A stretch of 64,000 nucleotides of DNA from the NCBI RefSeq assembly GCF_026262575.1, contig NZ_JAPKFL010000005.1, positions 124,001-188,000 on the forward strand. The letters run 5' to 3'. The notes beneath the pieces are model-generated. The model saw only the letters and a list, made by a program, of their open reading frames with translations, made no database searches and was not told the DNA's origin. The position numbers were made by a program, and so were the translations under genes. This stretch comes from Streptomyces marinisediminis (GTDB lineage: Bacteria; Actinomycetota; Actinomycetes; Streptomycetales; Streptomycetaceae). This document shows, piece by piece, positions 26,122 through 35,288 of the stretch; the stretch's first letter is position 1; each line of letters opens with the position of its first letter.

Positions 26122-26736
26122 CTATCCGGCGGGCGGCCGGCTCCGGCGGGCCAGGGCGAGGAAGCGGGCCTCCTCGTCCGCGTACGACGTCAACCGCCAC
26201 CCGGTGGCGGCCAGCAGCGGTTCCAGACGCGGCCGCGCACGGACGTCCCGCGCACTGAGCTCGCGGCCCTGCCTCGCCGCGAGCGCGGCCCGGCCCACCG
26301 GGTGGAACAGGGCGAGCTGCCCGCCCGCGCGGGTGACGCGGGCGAGCTCGGCCAGGCCCGCCGCGGGGTCGGGCAGGTGGGAGACGAGCCCGGCGGCGAA
26401 CACGGCGTCCAGCGCACCGGCGCGCAGTGGCAGCCGTGCCGCGTCGGCCAGGAGGAGGGGAGCCCGCCGCCGCCGTCCCGCGCGCACGGCCTCGGTGAGC
26501 ATCGCCGCGGTGAGGTCGGCGCCGATCACGAGCCCGCCCGGGCCCACCGCCTCGCGCAGCACGGCCAACGCCTGCCCGGTGCCGCAGCCGGCGTCGAGCA
26601 CCCGGTCGCCCGGACGCAGGCGCAGGGCGGCCACGGCCGCCGAGAAGGCGGGGCCGTCGTCGGGGAACCGGGTGTCCCAGCGCGCTGCCCGCTCGCCGAA
26701 GAAGGACCGCACCGCGGCCCGGTCGTCGCGCGTCAT
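26122..26736 (-). CDS. Class I SAM-dependent methyltransferase
   Basis: A 204-aa methyltransferase of the UbiE-like methyltransferase-11 type. Motif I is VLDAGCGTGQALAVL near residue 47, the acidic loop is VIGADLTAAML, and LLLADAARLPLRAGALDAVFA is motif II/III. VTRAGGQLALFHPVG follows. The N-terminal FFGERAARWDTRFPDDGPAF segment is typical of the family. Start ATG 26736 begins the conserved N-terminus. It diverges from the roadblock gene by about 110 bases. Substrate unknown. Confidence 0.85.
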   Translation of the reverse strand: MTRDDRAAVRSFFGERAARWDTRFPDDGPAFSAAVAALRLRPGDRVLDAGCGTGQALAVLREAVGPGGLVIGADLTAAMLTEAVRAGRRRRAPLLLADAARLPLRAGALDAVFAAGLVSHLPDPAAGLAELARVTRAGGQLALFHPVGRAALAARQGRELSARDVRARPRLEPLLAATGWRLTSYADEEARFLALARRSRPPAG

Positions 26737-26847
26737 ACCGTCATGATGGCGCACTCGATGCGCGACCGGCTGCCCGGACGGTGTTGGCGGGACTACGGTG
26801 ATGGGTAGGGGTGGCACGTCGAACACCACGACGAAGGGGGTTGGGGC

Positions 26848-27258
26848 ATGGCGCTGAGCACGCAACTGGACTGGCTGCTCGAAGACCTGACCGTGCGGAT
26901 GCCCACGGTGCGGCACGCACTGGTGCTCTCCACGGACGGGCTGGTGACGGGGGCCAGCAAGGAGATCGGGCGGCAGGACGCCGACCGGCTCGCCGCCGTG
27001 GCGTCCGGGCTGCACAGCTTGGCCAAGGGCACCGGGCGGCACTTCGCGGCCGGTCAGGTGCGGCAGACGATGATCGAGTTCGATGACGGGGTGCTCTTCG
27101 TGACGGGGGCGGGGCACGGAAGCTGTCTGTGCGTGCTCGCCACCGCACAGGCGGACATCGGCCAGGTCGCCTACGAGCTCACCCTGCTCGTCAACCGGGT
27201 CGGCGAGCACCTGGCGGTGGCCGAGCGGAGCCGCAGGGGCGCGCCGGGGGCCGCGTGA
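26848..27258 (+). CDS. Roadblock/LC7 domain protein (CvnB-like)
   Basis: A 136-aa single-domain roadblock/LC7 protein. LDWLLEDLTVRMPTVRHALVLSTDGLVTGAS is the family N-terminal block, ADRLAAVASGLHSLAKGTGRHF the central helix, and GSCLCVLATAQADIGQVAYELTLLVNRVGEHL the C-terminal helix. In streptomycetes such proteins usually sit in conservons beside a sensor kinase-like CvnA, a DUF742 CvnC and a GTPase CvnD, and modulate the GTPase. None of these partners is present here, so this is an orphan. GAAGGGGGT precedes ATG 26848. Confidence 0.88.
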   Translation: MALSTQLDWLLEDLTVRMPTVRHALVLSTDGLVTGASKEIGRQDADRLAAVASGLHSLAKGTGRHFAAGQVRQTMIEFDDGVLFVTGAGHGSCLCVLATAQADIGQVAYELTLLVNRVGEHLAVAERSRRGAPGAA

Positions 27259-27403
27259 GCGGGCGTCCGGGCCGCCTGTGTAATGAGCCCGGCCGGGGCT
27301 GAACAGGGCTTTTCACCGACGGTCCACAGACCGCACGGGGGAGGGGCGGACGTTCTACTGTCGTGACGCACCGTAAACGAACCCGTCACGGGGGAGGACC
27401 GTC

Positions 27404-28474
27404 ATGGCAGCGTGTACCACTCGCCACGCCCACCGCGAGCGTCACCGCACGGAGGCCGGCTCCGGCCGGGAGCCGGCCCCGGACAGCGTGGCCCCGCAGC
27501 GGGCGCGGCACGAGTTGATGCTCACGCCGCGGGAGTTCGAGCTGGCCCTGGAGCTCGGTGAGTTCACCACCGTCCCTCCACAGCGCTCCGGCGGCAGGCG
27601 CCGGGTGGCGGCGTCCGAGCTGGCCCGGCTGCGTGCCGAGCCCGGCTTCCCGGACGTCTTGCGGGTCCGGCTGCGGGTGGTGGGCGCGGGCGAGGGCGCG
27701 GCCCTGCTGGGCGTCGGCCCGGCCCGCTTCACCCGGCTGGCCCGGGCCGGCTGCTTCGGCCCGGTGCGATACACGGTCAACCGCTACCGGCGGCTGGTGT
27801 GGCTCTACCTGGCCGCGGAGCTGGAGCAGTTCGCCGCCTGGCACCCCGGGCTGCTGCACGGCGCGCTGCCGCGCACACTGCGCGCGCCGCTGGCCGAGCG
27901 GGAGGACTGGCGGCCGCGGCTGTGGCGTGGTCGGCGGGTCGCCCAACTCCTGCGGCATGCCGAGGGCCCGTGGGGCGTCGCCGCGGTGCACGCGGCGGTC
28001 CTCGCGCCCCGGGAGCTGGTGGAGGCGGTGCCGGCGTCGCGGGAGCGGCTCGCGCTCGCCGCGCTGCGGCCGTCGCTGTCCCCGGTCAGGACGGATTCAC
28101 CCGCGGCCGCGGCGGCGGTCGCCGAGGTGCTGACGGCCCGCGCGGCCGAGGAGGTCCACTGGCACCGGCTCAGCCTCGCCCTGGCCTTGGCCCAGGCCCG
28201 CCGAGAGGCCCCGGGAGGAGCCGCGGGGCACCCCCTCGGCCCGCCACGTCCCCCGGCGGGCGAGGCGCGCCCGTCCGCCCCGCCGCAACCGGGCGCCGCG
28301 GGGGAGCCGGGCCGCGGGAGCGGCCCGGGGAACGCGCGCGGCGCGGTGTCAGCGCGGGGCTCAGGCGTCGATCGGGCGGAACAGGCCCTCCTGCACGACG
28401 GAGACGAGCAGCTTGCCGTCCCGGTCGTAGATCCGCCCGCGCGCCAGCCCGCGCCCACCGGTCGCGATGGGTGA
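27404..28474 (+). CDS. DUF6397 family protein
   Basis: A protein of 356 codons. The core from about residue 35 to 270 is helical and ordered: LTPREFELALELGEFTTV, a helix-turn-helix-like VAASELARLRAEPGFPDVL and GAALLGVGPARFTRLARAGCFGPVRYTVNRYRRLVWLYLAAELEQF (in several blocks) suggest a MerR-like DNA-binding arrangement. I associate this with DUF6397, of unknown function. The last 80 residues are Pro/Gly/Ala-rich. The 3' end overlaps the convergent thioesterase gene by 114 bases, so the true C-terminal boundary in this family deserves care. GGGGGAGGACC lies upstream of ATG 27404. Confidence 0.68.
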   Translation: MAACTTRHAHRERHRTEAGSGREPAPDSVAPQRARHELMLTPREFELALELGEFTTVPPQRSGGRRRVAASELARLRAEPGFPDVLRVRLRVVGAGEGAALLGVGPARFTRLARAGCFGPVRYTVNRYRRLVWLYLAAELEQFAAWHPGLLHGALPRTLRAPLAEREDWRPRLWRGRRVAQLLRHAEGPWGVAAVHAAVLAPRELVEAVPASRERLALAALRPSLSPVRTDSPAAAAAVAEVLTARAAEEVHWHRLSLALALAQARREAPGGAAGHPLGPPRPPAGEARPSAPPQPGAAGEPGRGSGPGNARGAVSARGSGVDRAEQALLHDGDEQLAVPVVDPPARQPAPTGRDG

Positions 28475-29230
28475 CTCCTGGTCGTAGAGGAACCACTCGT
28501 CCGTGCGGAAGGGCCGGTGGAACCACATGGCGTGGTCCAGCGAGGCCATGTCGTACCCGCGCGGCCCCCACAGGGGCTCCACCGGCACCCGCACCGCGTC
28601 CAGCAGCATCATGTCGCTGGCGTAGGTCAGCGCGCAGGTGTGCACCAGGGGGTCGTCACCCAGTGGGCCGACGGCACGCATCCACACCGCGCTGCGCGGC
28701 TCCGACCCGCGGACCGCGTCCGCCGTCCAGCGCAGCCGGTCCACGTAGCGGATGTCGAACGGCTGCCGTCGGGCCATGCGCTCCAGCGCCTCGGGGAGCG
28801 TCCCGAGATGGTCGCGGATCTCGTCGGCGAGCTTCGGCAGGTCCTCCGGCCGCGGCAGCTCGCGCAGCGGCAACTGGTGCTCGATGCCCGGCTCGGGAGT
28901 GTGAAAGGAAGCCGTCAGATGAAAGATCGTCTTGCCCCGCTGCACCGCCACCACCCGCCGGGTGGTGAACGACCGCCCGTCGCGCACCCGCTCCACCTGG
29001 TACACGATCGGCAGCCCGGGTGTGCCCGGGCGCAGGAAGTAGGCGTGCAGCGAGTGCACCGGGCGCTCGCCGTCCGTGGTCCGGCCCGCCGCCACCAGCG
29101 CCTGCCCGGCCACCTGGCCGCCGAACACCCGCTGGAGGTGCTCCTCGGGGCTGTCTCCGCGGAAGATGTCGACCTCGATGCGCTCCAGGTCGAGGAGGTC
29201 CACCAGCCGCTCGGCCGGGCTCGCGCTCAT
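28361..29230 (-). CDS. tesB: Acyl-CoA thioesterase II
   Basis: A 289-aa double-hotdog thioesterase that hydrolyses medium and long acyl-CoAs. N-domain blocks are IFRGDSPEEHLQRVFGGQVAGQALVAAGRT and VHSLHAYFLRPG; C-domain blocks are the LAYASD-like LTYASDMMLLDA, SLDHAMWFHRPFRTDEWFLYDQESP and GRGLARGRIYDRDGKLLVSVVQEGLFR. The catalytic Asp (YASD), Thr/Ser and Gln (VQEG) are present, and length matches E. coli TesB. ATG is at 29230. It lies 60 bases past the helicase gene on the same strand and may be cotranscribed. Confidence 0.92.
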   Translation of the reverse strand: MSASPAERLVDLLDLERIEVDIFRGDSPEEHLQRVFGGQVAGQALVAAGRTTDGERPVHSLHAYFLRPGTPGLPIVYQVERVRDGRSFTTRRVVAVQRGKTIFHLTASFHTPEPGIEHQLPLRELPRPEDLPKLADEIRDHLGTLPEALERMARRQPFDIRYVDRLRWTADAVRGSEPRSAVWMRAVGPLGDDPLVHTCALTYASDMMLLDAVRVPVEPLWGPRGYDMASLDHAMWFHRPFRTDEWFLYDQESPIATGGRGLARGRIYDRDGKLLVSVVQEGLFRPIDA

Positions 29231-29290
29231 CGGCGCTCCTCTCGTGTCGGTGGGGGCGCGGCCGGGGCCGTGCCGGTGGCGCTTGGCCGC

Positions 29291-31804
29291 TCACAGCGGG
29301 CCGACGTCGGTGACCTTCAGGACGGCCCGCCCCTCCGCGTCGGAGGCGGTCAGGTCCACCTCGGCGGAGATGCCCCAGTCATGATCGCCCTTGGGGTCGG
29401 CGAAGGTCTGCCGGACGCGCCACAGCCCGTCCTCGGCACGCTCCTCGATGCGCAGCAGCTTCGGGCCGCGGGCGTCCGGCCCGGTGCCCAGTTCCTCGTA
29501 CTCCTCGAAGTACGCGTCCAGGGCCGCGGCCCAGGCGTCGGCGTCCCAGCCGTCCTCGCCGTCCAGTTCGCCCAGCTCCTCGACCTTGTCCAACGCCGCC
29601 AGCTCCACGCGGCGGAAGAGCGCGTTGCGCACCAGCACGCGGAAGGCCCGGGCGTTGGCGGTCACCGGGCGGACGTGGTCGGCGCGCTCCCGGGCCTCCT
29701 CGGGGCTCTCCTCGGCCGGGTTGGCGAGCTGCTCCCACTCGTCCAGCAGGCTGGAGTCCACCTGCCGCACCATCTCGCCCAGCCACTCCACGATGTCCTG
29801 GAAGTCCTCGGACTTCAGGTCGTCGGGCACCGTGTGCTGCAGGGCCTTGTAGGCGCTGGCCAGGTAGCGCAGCACGATGCCCTCGGTGCGCGCGAGCTCG
29901 TAGAAGGAGACGAACTCGCTGAAGGACATCGCGCGCTCGTACATGTCGCGGACCACGGACTTCGGGGAGACCGGATGGTCGCCCACCCACGGGTGCGAGG
30001 TGCGGTACAGCCCGTACGCGTGCAGGAGCAGCTCCTCCATCGGCCGCGGGTAGCTGATGTCCATCAGCCGCTCCATGCGCTCCTCGTACTCCACCCCCTC
30101 CGCCTTCATCGCCGCGACGGCCTCCCCCTTGGCCTTGTTCTGCTGGGCGGCCAGGATCTGCCGGGGGTCGTCGAGCGTGGACTCCACGACGGAGACCATG
30201 TCCAGGGCGTAGGAGGGGGACTCGGGGTCCAGCACGTCGAAGGCGGCGAGCGCGAACGTGGACAGCGGCTGGTTCAGCGCGAAGTTCTCCTGCAGGTCCA
30301 CCGTCAGCCGGATGGTGCGTCCCTGCTCGTCGGGCGCGTCCAGGCGTTCCACCACGCCGGCGTCCAGCAGCGACCGGTAGATGGCGATGGCCCGCCGGAT
30401 GTGCCGCCGCTGGGCCCGCCGGTCCTCGTGGTTGTCCTCCAGCAGCCGCCGCATGGCGGTGAACGCGTCCCCCGGGCGGGCGATCACCGCCAGCAGCATG
30501 GCGTGGGTGACGCGGAAGCGCGAGGTCAGCGGCTCCGGGTCGGCGGCGATCAGCTTCTCGAAGGTGTTCTGGTTCCAGTTGACGAACCCCTCGGGAGCCT
30601 TCTTGCGCACCACCTTGCGCCGCTTCTTGGGATCGTCCCCGGCCTTGGCGAGCGCCTTCTCGTTCTCGACGACGTGCTCGGGCGCCTGCGCCACCACGAA
30701 CCCGGAGGTGTCGAACCCGGCGCGTCCGGCGCGTCCGGCGATCTGGTGGAACTCCCGGGCACGCAGCACGCGCACGCGGGTGCCGTCGTACTTGGCCAGC
30801 GCGGTGAACAGCACCGTGCGGATCGGCACGTTCACGCCCACCCCGAGCGTGTCGGTGCCGCAGATGACCTTCAGCAGCCCGGCCTGGGCCAGCCGCTCCA
30901 CCAGACGCCGGTACTTGGGCAGCATGCCCGCGTGGTGCACGCCGATGCCGTGCCGCACGTACCGGGAGAGGTTGCGGCCGAACCGGGTGGTGAAGCGGAA
31001 GCCGCCGATGAGCTCGGCGATCTGGTCCTTCTCGGCCCGGGTGCACATGTTGATGCTCATCAGCGCCTGGGCCCGCTCCACGGCCTGCGCCTGGGTGAAG
31101 TGCACGATGTAGACGGGCGCCTGGCGGGTCTCCAGCAGCTCGGTGAGCGTCTCGGTGAGGCCGGTGGTGCGGTACTCGTAACTGAGCGGTACCGGGCGGC
31201 TGGCCGAGCGCACCACGGCGGTGGAGCGGCCGGTGCGCCGGCTGAGGTCCTCCTCGAACCGGGACACGTCGCCCAGGGTGGCCGACATCAGCACGAACTG
31301 CGCCTGCGGCAGCTCCAGCAGGGGAACCTGCCAGGCCCAGCCCCGGTCCGGCTCGGCGTAGAAGTGGAACTCGTCCATGACGACCTGGCCGATGTCCGCG
31401 TCCGCGCCGTCCCGCAGCGCGATCGAGGCCAGGACCTCGGCCGTGCAGCAGATCACCGGCGCGTCCGCGTTCACGGAGGCGTCCCCGGTGAGCATGCCGA
31501 CGTTCTCGGTGCCGAACAGCTTGCACAGGTCGAAGAACTTCTCCGACACCAGGGCCTTGATCGGAGCGGTGTAGAAGGTGACCTCGTCGCGGGCCAGCGC
31601 GGCGAAGTGCGCGCCGGCCGCCACCAGCGACTTCCCCGACCCCGTGGGGGTGGAGAGGATGACGTTCGCGCCCGACACCACCTCGATCAGCGCCTCCTCC
31701 TGGGCGGGGTAGAGGGTGATGCCGCGCTCCTGGGCCCACGAGGTGAAGGCGTCGAAGAGGGCATCGGGGTCGGCGTCCTTGGGGAGCTGATCGATGAGCG
31801 TCAC
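29291..31804 (-). CDS. DEAD/DEAH-box helicase with DUF3516 C-terminal region
   Basis: An 837-aa superfamily II helicase of the Ski2-like group. Walker A is TPTGSGKS at residues 52-59, motif II is DEFH at 144-147, motif III is LMSATLGD, and motif VI is HQIAGRAGRAGFD. GVHHAGMLPKYRRLVERLAQAGLLKVICGTDTLGVGVNVP, read in blocks, is the Ski2-type motif IV-V stretch. The C-terminal 400 residues match the DUF3516 extension of actinobacterial helicases. Likely acts in RNA or DNA unwinding; substrate not known. GTG at 31804 follows a GGGGG run. The opposite strand holds a very long open frame that is a codon-bias shadow. Confidence 0.9.
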   Translation of the reverse strand: MTLIDQLPKDADPDALFDAFTSWAQERGITLYPAQEEALIEVVSGANVILSTPTGSGKSLVAAGAHFAALARDEVTFYTAPIKALVSEKFFDLCKLFGTENVGMLTGDASVNADAPVICCTAEVLASIALRDGADADIGQVVMDEFHFYAEPDRGWAWQVPLLELPQAQFVLMSATLGDVSRFEEDLSRRTGRSTAVVRSASRPVPLSYEYRTTGLTETLTELLETRQAPVYIVHFTQAQAVERAQALMSINMCTRAEKDQIAELIGGFRFTTRFGRNLSRYVRHGIGVHHAGMLPKYRRLVERLAQAGLLKVICGTDTLGVGVNVPIRTVLFTALAKYDGTRVRVLRAREFHQIAGRAGRAGFDTSGFVVAQAPEHVVENEKALAKAGDDPKKRRKVVRKKAPEGFVNWNQNTFEKLIAADPEPLTSRFRVTHAMLLAVIARPGDAFTAMRRLLEDNHEDRRAQRRHIRRAIAIYRSLLDAGVVERLDAPDEQGRTIRLTVDLQENFALNQPLSTFALAAFDVLDPESPSYALDMVSVVESTLDDPRQILAAQQNKAKGEAVAAMKAEGVEYEERMERLMDISYPRPMEELLLHAYGLYRTSHPWVGDHPVSPKSVVRDMYERAMSFSEFVSFYELARTEGIVLRYLASAYKALQHTVPDDLKSEDFQDIVEWLGEMVRQVDSSLLDEWEQLANPAEESPEEARERADHVRPVTANARAFRVLVRNALFRRVELAALDKVEELGELDGEDGWDADAWAAALDAYFEEYEELGTGPDARGPKLLRIEERAEDGLWRVRQTFADPKGDHDWGISAEVDLTASDAEGRAVLKVTDVGPL

Positions 31805-31954
31805 GCCCCCATACTGCCTGCCCGCACCCCGGGGCGGGGAACCGGCTGCGCGGCCAAGATCACCGGGGACTACGCTGTCCGGCACCGCGGCCGCCTTCCG
31901 GCACGGCCAACTCGGCCGCGGCGGCGCACAGTACGGCGATGGGGTGGGACGCAG

Positions 31955-32749
31955 ATGATGGGACCGGCACACTCCCTGTCGGGGGCCGCGGCGTGGCTCG
32001 GGGTGGGTGCGGCGGTGTACGCGCTCGGCCATCCGATGCCGTGGCCGGTCCTCGTGGCCGGTACGCTCATCTGCTCCGGGGCGGCGCTCGCTCCGGACCT
32101 GGACCAGAAGTCGGCCACGATATCCCGGGCCTTCGGGCCGGTCTCCCGGCTGCTGGCCGTCGCCATCGACAAGCTGTCGACCGCCGTGTTCAACGCCACG
32201 CGCGGCAAGGGGGAGCGCAAGCGCAGCGGCGGCCACCGCACGCTGACCCACACCTGGATATGGGCGGCCTTCATCGGCGCCGGGTTCTCCGCCCTCGCGG
32301 CAATCGGCGGGCGGTGGGCGGTCCTGGGCATCCTCTTCGTCCACATGGTGCTCGCGGTCGAGGGGCTGCTCTGGCGCGCCGCCCGCGCCTCCAGCGACGT
32401 CCTGGTCTGGCTGCTGGGCGCGGCCGGGGCGTGGATACTCGCCGGCGTCCTGGACCGTCCGGGCAACGGCTCGGACTGGCTGTTCGGGGCGCCCGGGCAG
32501 GAGTACCTGTGGCTGGGGCTGCCGATCGTCCTGGGTGCGGTGGTGCACACCATCGGCGACGCGCTCACCCTCTCCGGGTGCCCGGTGCTGTGGCCGCTGC
32601 CCATCGGCGACCGGCGCTGGTACCCGGTGGGGACGCCCTCCTTCCTGCGCTTCCCCGCAGGTCACTGGGTGGAGAACAAGGTGCTGATGCCCGCCTTCGG
32701 TGTGGCCGGGGGCGCCGGGGGGCTCTACGCGCTGGGGTTCGTCTCCTGA
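31955..32749 (+). CDS. Membrane-bound metal-dependent hydrolase (YdjM-like)
   Basis: A 264-aa protein of the YdjM/LexA-regulated membrane hydrolase family. MMGPAHSLSGAAAWLG begins with the first conserved His. LAPDLDQKSATISRAFGP carries the DxD metal motif, and RSGGHRTLTHTWIWAAFIG the HRTxTH motif. HTIGDALTLSGCPVLWPLPIG follows near the end with a second His-Asp pair. Four to five hydrophobic helices lie between. Two ATGs at 31955 and 31958 are possible starts. It diverges from the helicase gene with 150 bases between. Confidence 0.85.
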   Translation: MMGPAHSLSGAAAWLGVGAAVYALGHPMPWPVLVAGTLICSGAALAPDLDQKSATISRAFGPVSRLLAVAIDKLSTAVFNATRGKGERKRSGGHRTLTHTWIWAAFIGAGFSALAAIGGRWAVLGILFVHMVLAVEGLLWRAARASSDVLVWLLGAAGAWILAGVLDRPGNGSDWLFGAPGQEYLWLGLPIVLGAVVHTIGDALTLSGCPVLWPLPIGDRRWYPVGTPSFLRFPAGHWVENKVLMPAFGVAGGAGGLYALGFVS

Positions 32750-32857
32750 CCCCGGGGGCCGGGCGCCGCGGTGCACCGGCTCCTTCCGTGCTCCCGCGCG
32801 GGGTCGCCGGTCGCCCGGAGCGGTGGCCTGGCCCCGGAGCCGCGGGTCACCCGCCGC

Positions 32858-33298
32858 TCACCCGCGCCCGCCGCGGGGTGCGTCCAGCGCCGCGAGCAGC
32901 TCGCTGAGCTGGGCGCGCTGTCCCGCGGCCAGCGGTGCCAGCAGCTCCTCGGCCGCCGTGCGGCGGGCGTGGCGCAACTCGGCCAGCAACCCGCGGCCGC
33001 ACTCGGTCAGCTCGATGCGGACGACGCGGCGGCTGGCCGGGTCCGCGACCCGGCACACGGCTCCGCGTCCCTCCAGGTGGTCGACCAGGGTGGTCACGGC
33101 GCGGGGTACCACGTCCAGCCGCTGCGCCAGGTCGGCCATGCGCGGGGCGGTGTCGTAGTGCGCCACCACACCCAGCAGCCGGGCCTGGGCGGGCGTGAGA
33201 CCCAACGGTTCCAGCCGGTGCCGCTGGGCGCGGTGCAGCCGCCGGGTGAGGCGGATGAGCTGGTCGGCGAGCGAGCCGTCGGTGTCGGGGGAAGCCAT
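32858..33298 (-). CDS. MarR family transcriptional regulator
   Basis: A 146-aa winged-helix regulator. GLTPAQARLLGVVAHYDTAPRMADLAQRLDVVPRAVTTLVDHLEGRG (helices 2-5, recognition helix around PRAVTTLVDHLE) and VADPASRRVVRIELTECG (wing) are unmistakable MarR features; dimerisation helices flank them. It diverges from the ABC exporter gene, and a palindrome lies 22 bases from its start, so it very likely represses both itself and the exporter in response to a small molecule. Confidence 0.9.
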   Translation of the reverse strand: MASPDTDGSLADQLIRLTRRLHRAQRHRLEPLGLTPAQARLLGVVAHYDTAPRMADLAQRLDVVPRAVTTLVDHLEGRGAVCRVADPASRRVVRIELTECGRGLLAELRHARRTAAEELLAPLAAGQRAQLSELLAALDAPRGGRG

Positions 33299-33320
33299 GC
33301 CGCGACCCTAACAGGACGCA

Positions 33321-33333
33321 GTTCATTGTGAAC
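33321..33333. promoter_or_regulatory. MarR operator palindrome GTTCA-TTG-TGAAC
   Basis: A perfect 5-3-5 palindrome between the divergent marR and exporter genes. It overlaps a possible -35 TTGTGA (33326-33331) for the exporter, with TATCGT 18 bases further as -10. This placement fits repression by the adjacent MarR protein. Confidence 0.6.
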
Positions 33334-33421
33334 ATAGGTAACTATCGGCTATCGTCCCCGGCAGAGCCGGAGCGCGCTTCCTTCGCGCTCCGGCGCCCTG
33401 GTCCGAGAATCCAAGGAGCCC

Positions 33422-35242
33422 ATGCACCCCGACACACCCCAGTGGACCCCGCCCCCGAAGACGCCGGGGCGTCCCGAGCCGCCGGCCCAGCTCGGCCGGA
33501 TCATGCGGCTCTTCCGCCCCTACCGCGGGCGGCTGGCCGTGGTGGGCGCGCTGGTGGCCGCGGCCTCGCTGGTGACCGTCGCCTCGCCCTTCCTCCTGCG
33601 CGAGATCCTCGACGTCGCCATCCCCGAGCGGCGCACCGGCCTGCTCACCGTGCTCGCCCTCGGCATGATCGCCACCGCCGTCCTCACGAGCGTCTTCGGC
33701 GTCCTGCAGACGCTGATCTCCACCACGGTCGGACAGCGGGTCATGCACGACCTGCGCACCGGCGTCTACACCAAGCTCCAGCAGATGCCGCTGTCCTTCT
33801 TCACCACGACGCGCACCGGGGAGGTGCAGTCGCGCATCGCCAACGACATCGGCGGCATGCAGGCCACGGTCACCTCCACGGCCACCTCCCTGGTCTCCAA
33901 CGCCACCTCCGTCATCGCCACGATCGTGGCGATGCTGGTCCTGGACTGGAGGCTGACCCTGGTCTCCCTCGCGCTGCTGCCCCTGTTCGTGTGGATCAGC
34001 CGCCGGGTGGGCCGCGAGCGCAAGAAGATCACCACCGCCCGGCAGCAGCAGATGGCCGCGATGGCCGCGATGGTGACCGAGTCGCTGTCCGTCAGCGGTA
34101 TCCTGCTGGGCCGCACGATGGGCCGGTCCGACTCTCTGACCAGTGGCTTCGCCGACGAGTCGCATCGGCTGGCGCGCCTGGAGATCCGCTCCAGCATGGC
34201 GGGGCGCTGGCGCATGGCCACGATCGGGATCATCATGGCCGCCATTCCGGCGCTGCTCTACTGGTCGGCGGGGCTCCTGCTGGAAGTCGGCGGCCCGGCC
34301 CTGTCCCTGGGCACCCTGGTGGCCTTCGTCACGCTGCAGCAGGGCCTGCTGCGCCCGGCGGTGTCCCTGCTCAACACCGGCGTCGACGTCCAGGCCTCGC
34401 TCGCGCTCTTCCAGCGCATCTTCGAGTACCTGGACCTGCCGGTGGAGCTCGCCGAGCGCGCCGACCCCGTCCACCTGGCGGCGCCGCGCGGTGACGTCCG
34501 GTTCGAGGACGTCTCCTTCCACTACGCCGGAAACCAGGAGCCCACGCTGCGCGGCATCGACGTGAGCGTGCCCGCCGGTTCCAGCCTGGCCCTGGTGGGC
34601 GCCACCGGTTCGGGCAAGACGACGCTGGGTTACCTGGTGCCGCGCCTGTACGACGTCAGCGCGGGCCGGGTCACCGTGGACGGTGTGGACGTACGGGACC
34701 TGGACTTCGCGTCGCTGGCCCGTGCGGTGGGCGTCGTCTCCCAGGAGACCTACCTCTTCCACGCCTCCGTCGCCGAGAACCTCCGCTTCGCCAAGCCCGA
34801 CGCGAGCGACGACGAGCTGGTCGCCGCGGCGAAGGCCGCCCAGATCCACGACCACATCGCCGCCCTGCCGGACGGGTACGACACGCTGGTGGGCGAGCGC
34901 GGCTACCGCTTCTCGGGCGGGGAGAAGCAGCGCCTGGCCATCGCGCGCACGATCCTGCGCGATCCGCCCGTGCTCATCCTGGACGAAGCCACCTCCGCCC
35001 TGGACGCCACGACCGAGCAGGCGGTGCAGGCCGCCATCGACGAGCTGTCCGCCGGGCGGACCACCATCACGATCGCGCACCGCCTGTCCACGATCCGCGG
35101 TGCGGACCAGATCCTGGTGCTGGAGGGCGGGGCGATCGCCGAGCTCGGCACCCACGAGGAGCTGATGGCGCGCGGGGGCCGGTACGCCGCGCTCGTGCGC
35201 CGTGACGCGCGCACCCCGGCCCCCGTGGAGCTGCCGGGCTGA
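33422..35242 (+). CDS. ABC transporter, fused permease and ATPase (exporter)
   Basis: A 606-aa half-transporter of the MsbA/multidrug type. Six membrane helices occupy about residues 35-320. The ATPase has Walker A GATGSGKTT, Q-loop VVSQETYLFHASVAENL, signature FSGGEKQRLAIARTIL, Walker B VLILDEATSALD and the H-loop His in IAHRLSTIRGAD. It probably works as a homodimer, exporting lipids, drugs or peptides. ATG at 33422 follows CAAGGAGCC. Control by the divergent MarR gene is indicated by the shared intergenic palindrome. Confidence 0.93.
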   Translation: MHPDTPQWTPPPKTPGRPEPPAQLGRIMRLFRPYRGRLAVVGALVAAASLVTVASPFLLREILDVAIPERRTGLLTVLALGMIATAVLTSVFGVLQTLISTTVGQRVMHDLRTGVYTKLQQMPLSFFTTTRTGEVQSRIANDIGGMQATVTSTATSLVSNATSVIATIVAMLVLDWRLTLVSLALLPLFVWISRRVGRERKKITTARQQQMAAMAAMVTESLSVSGILLGRTMGRSDSLTSGFADESHRLARLEIRSSMAGRWRMATIGIIMAAIPALLYWSAGLLLEVGGPALSLGTLVAFVTLQQGLLRPAVSLLNTGVDVQASLALFQRIFEYLDLPVELAERADPVHLAAPRGDVRFEDVSFHYAGNQEPTLRGIDVSVPAGSSLALVGATGSGKTTLGYLVPRLYDVSAGRVTVDGVDVRDLDFASLARAVGVVSQETYLFHASVAENLRFAKPDASDDELVAAAKAAQIHDHIAALPDGYDTLVGERGYRFSGGEKQRLAIARTILRDPPVLILDEATSALDATTEQAVQAAIDELSAGRTTITIAHRLSTIRGADQILVLEGGAIAELGTHEELMARGGRYAALVRRDARTPAPVELPG

Positions 35243-35288
35243 CGACCGCTGGGCGGGCGCCGTCCGGCCGGGTCAGCGCGGCGGGCCG

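Noticed and set aside
28517..31950. Very long open frame on the plus strand opposite the thioesterase and helicase genes
   Set aside because: It mirrors the codon positions of the helicase, has Arg/Val/Gly/His-biased composition and no recognisable domain; it is a high-GC antisense shadow. Only its 3' part from 31955 is a real gene.
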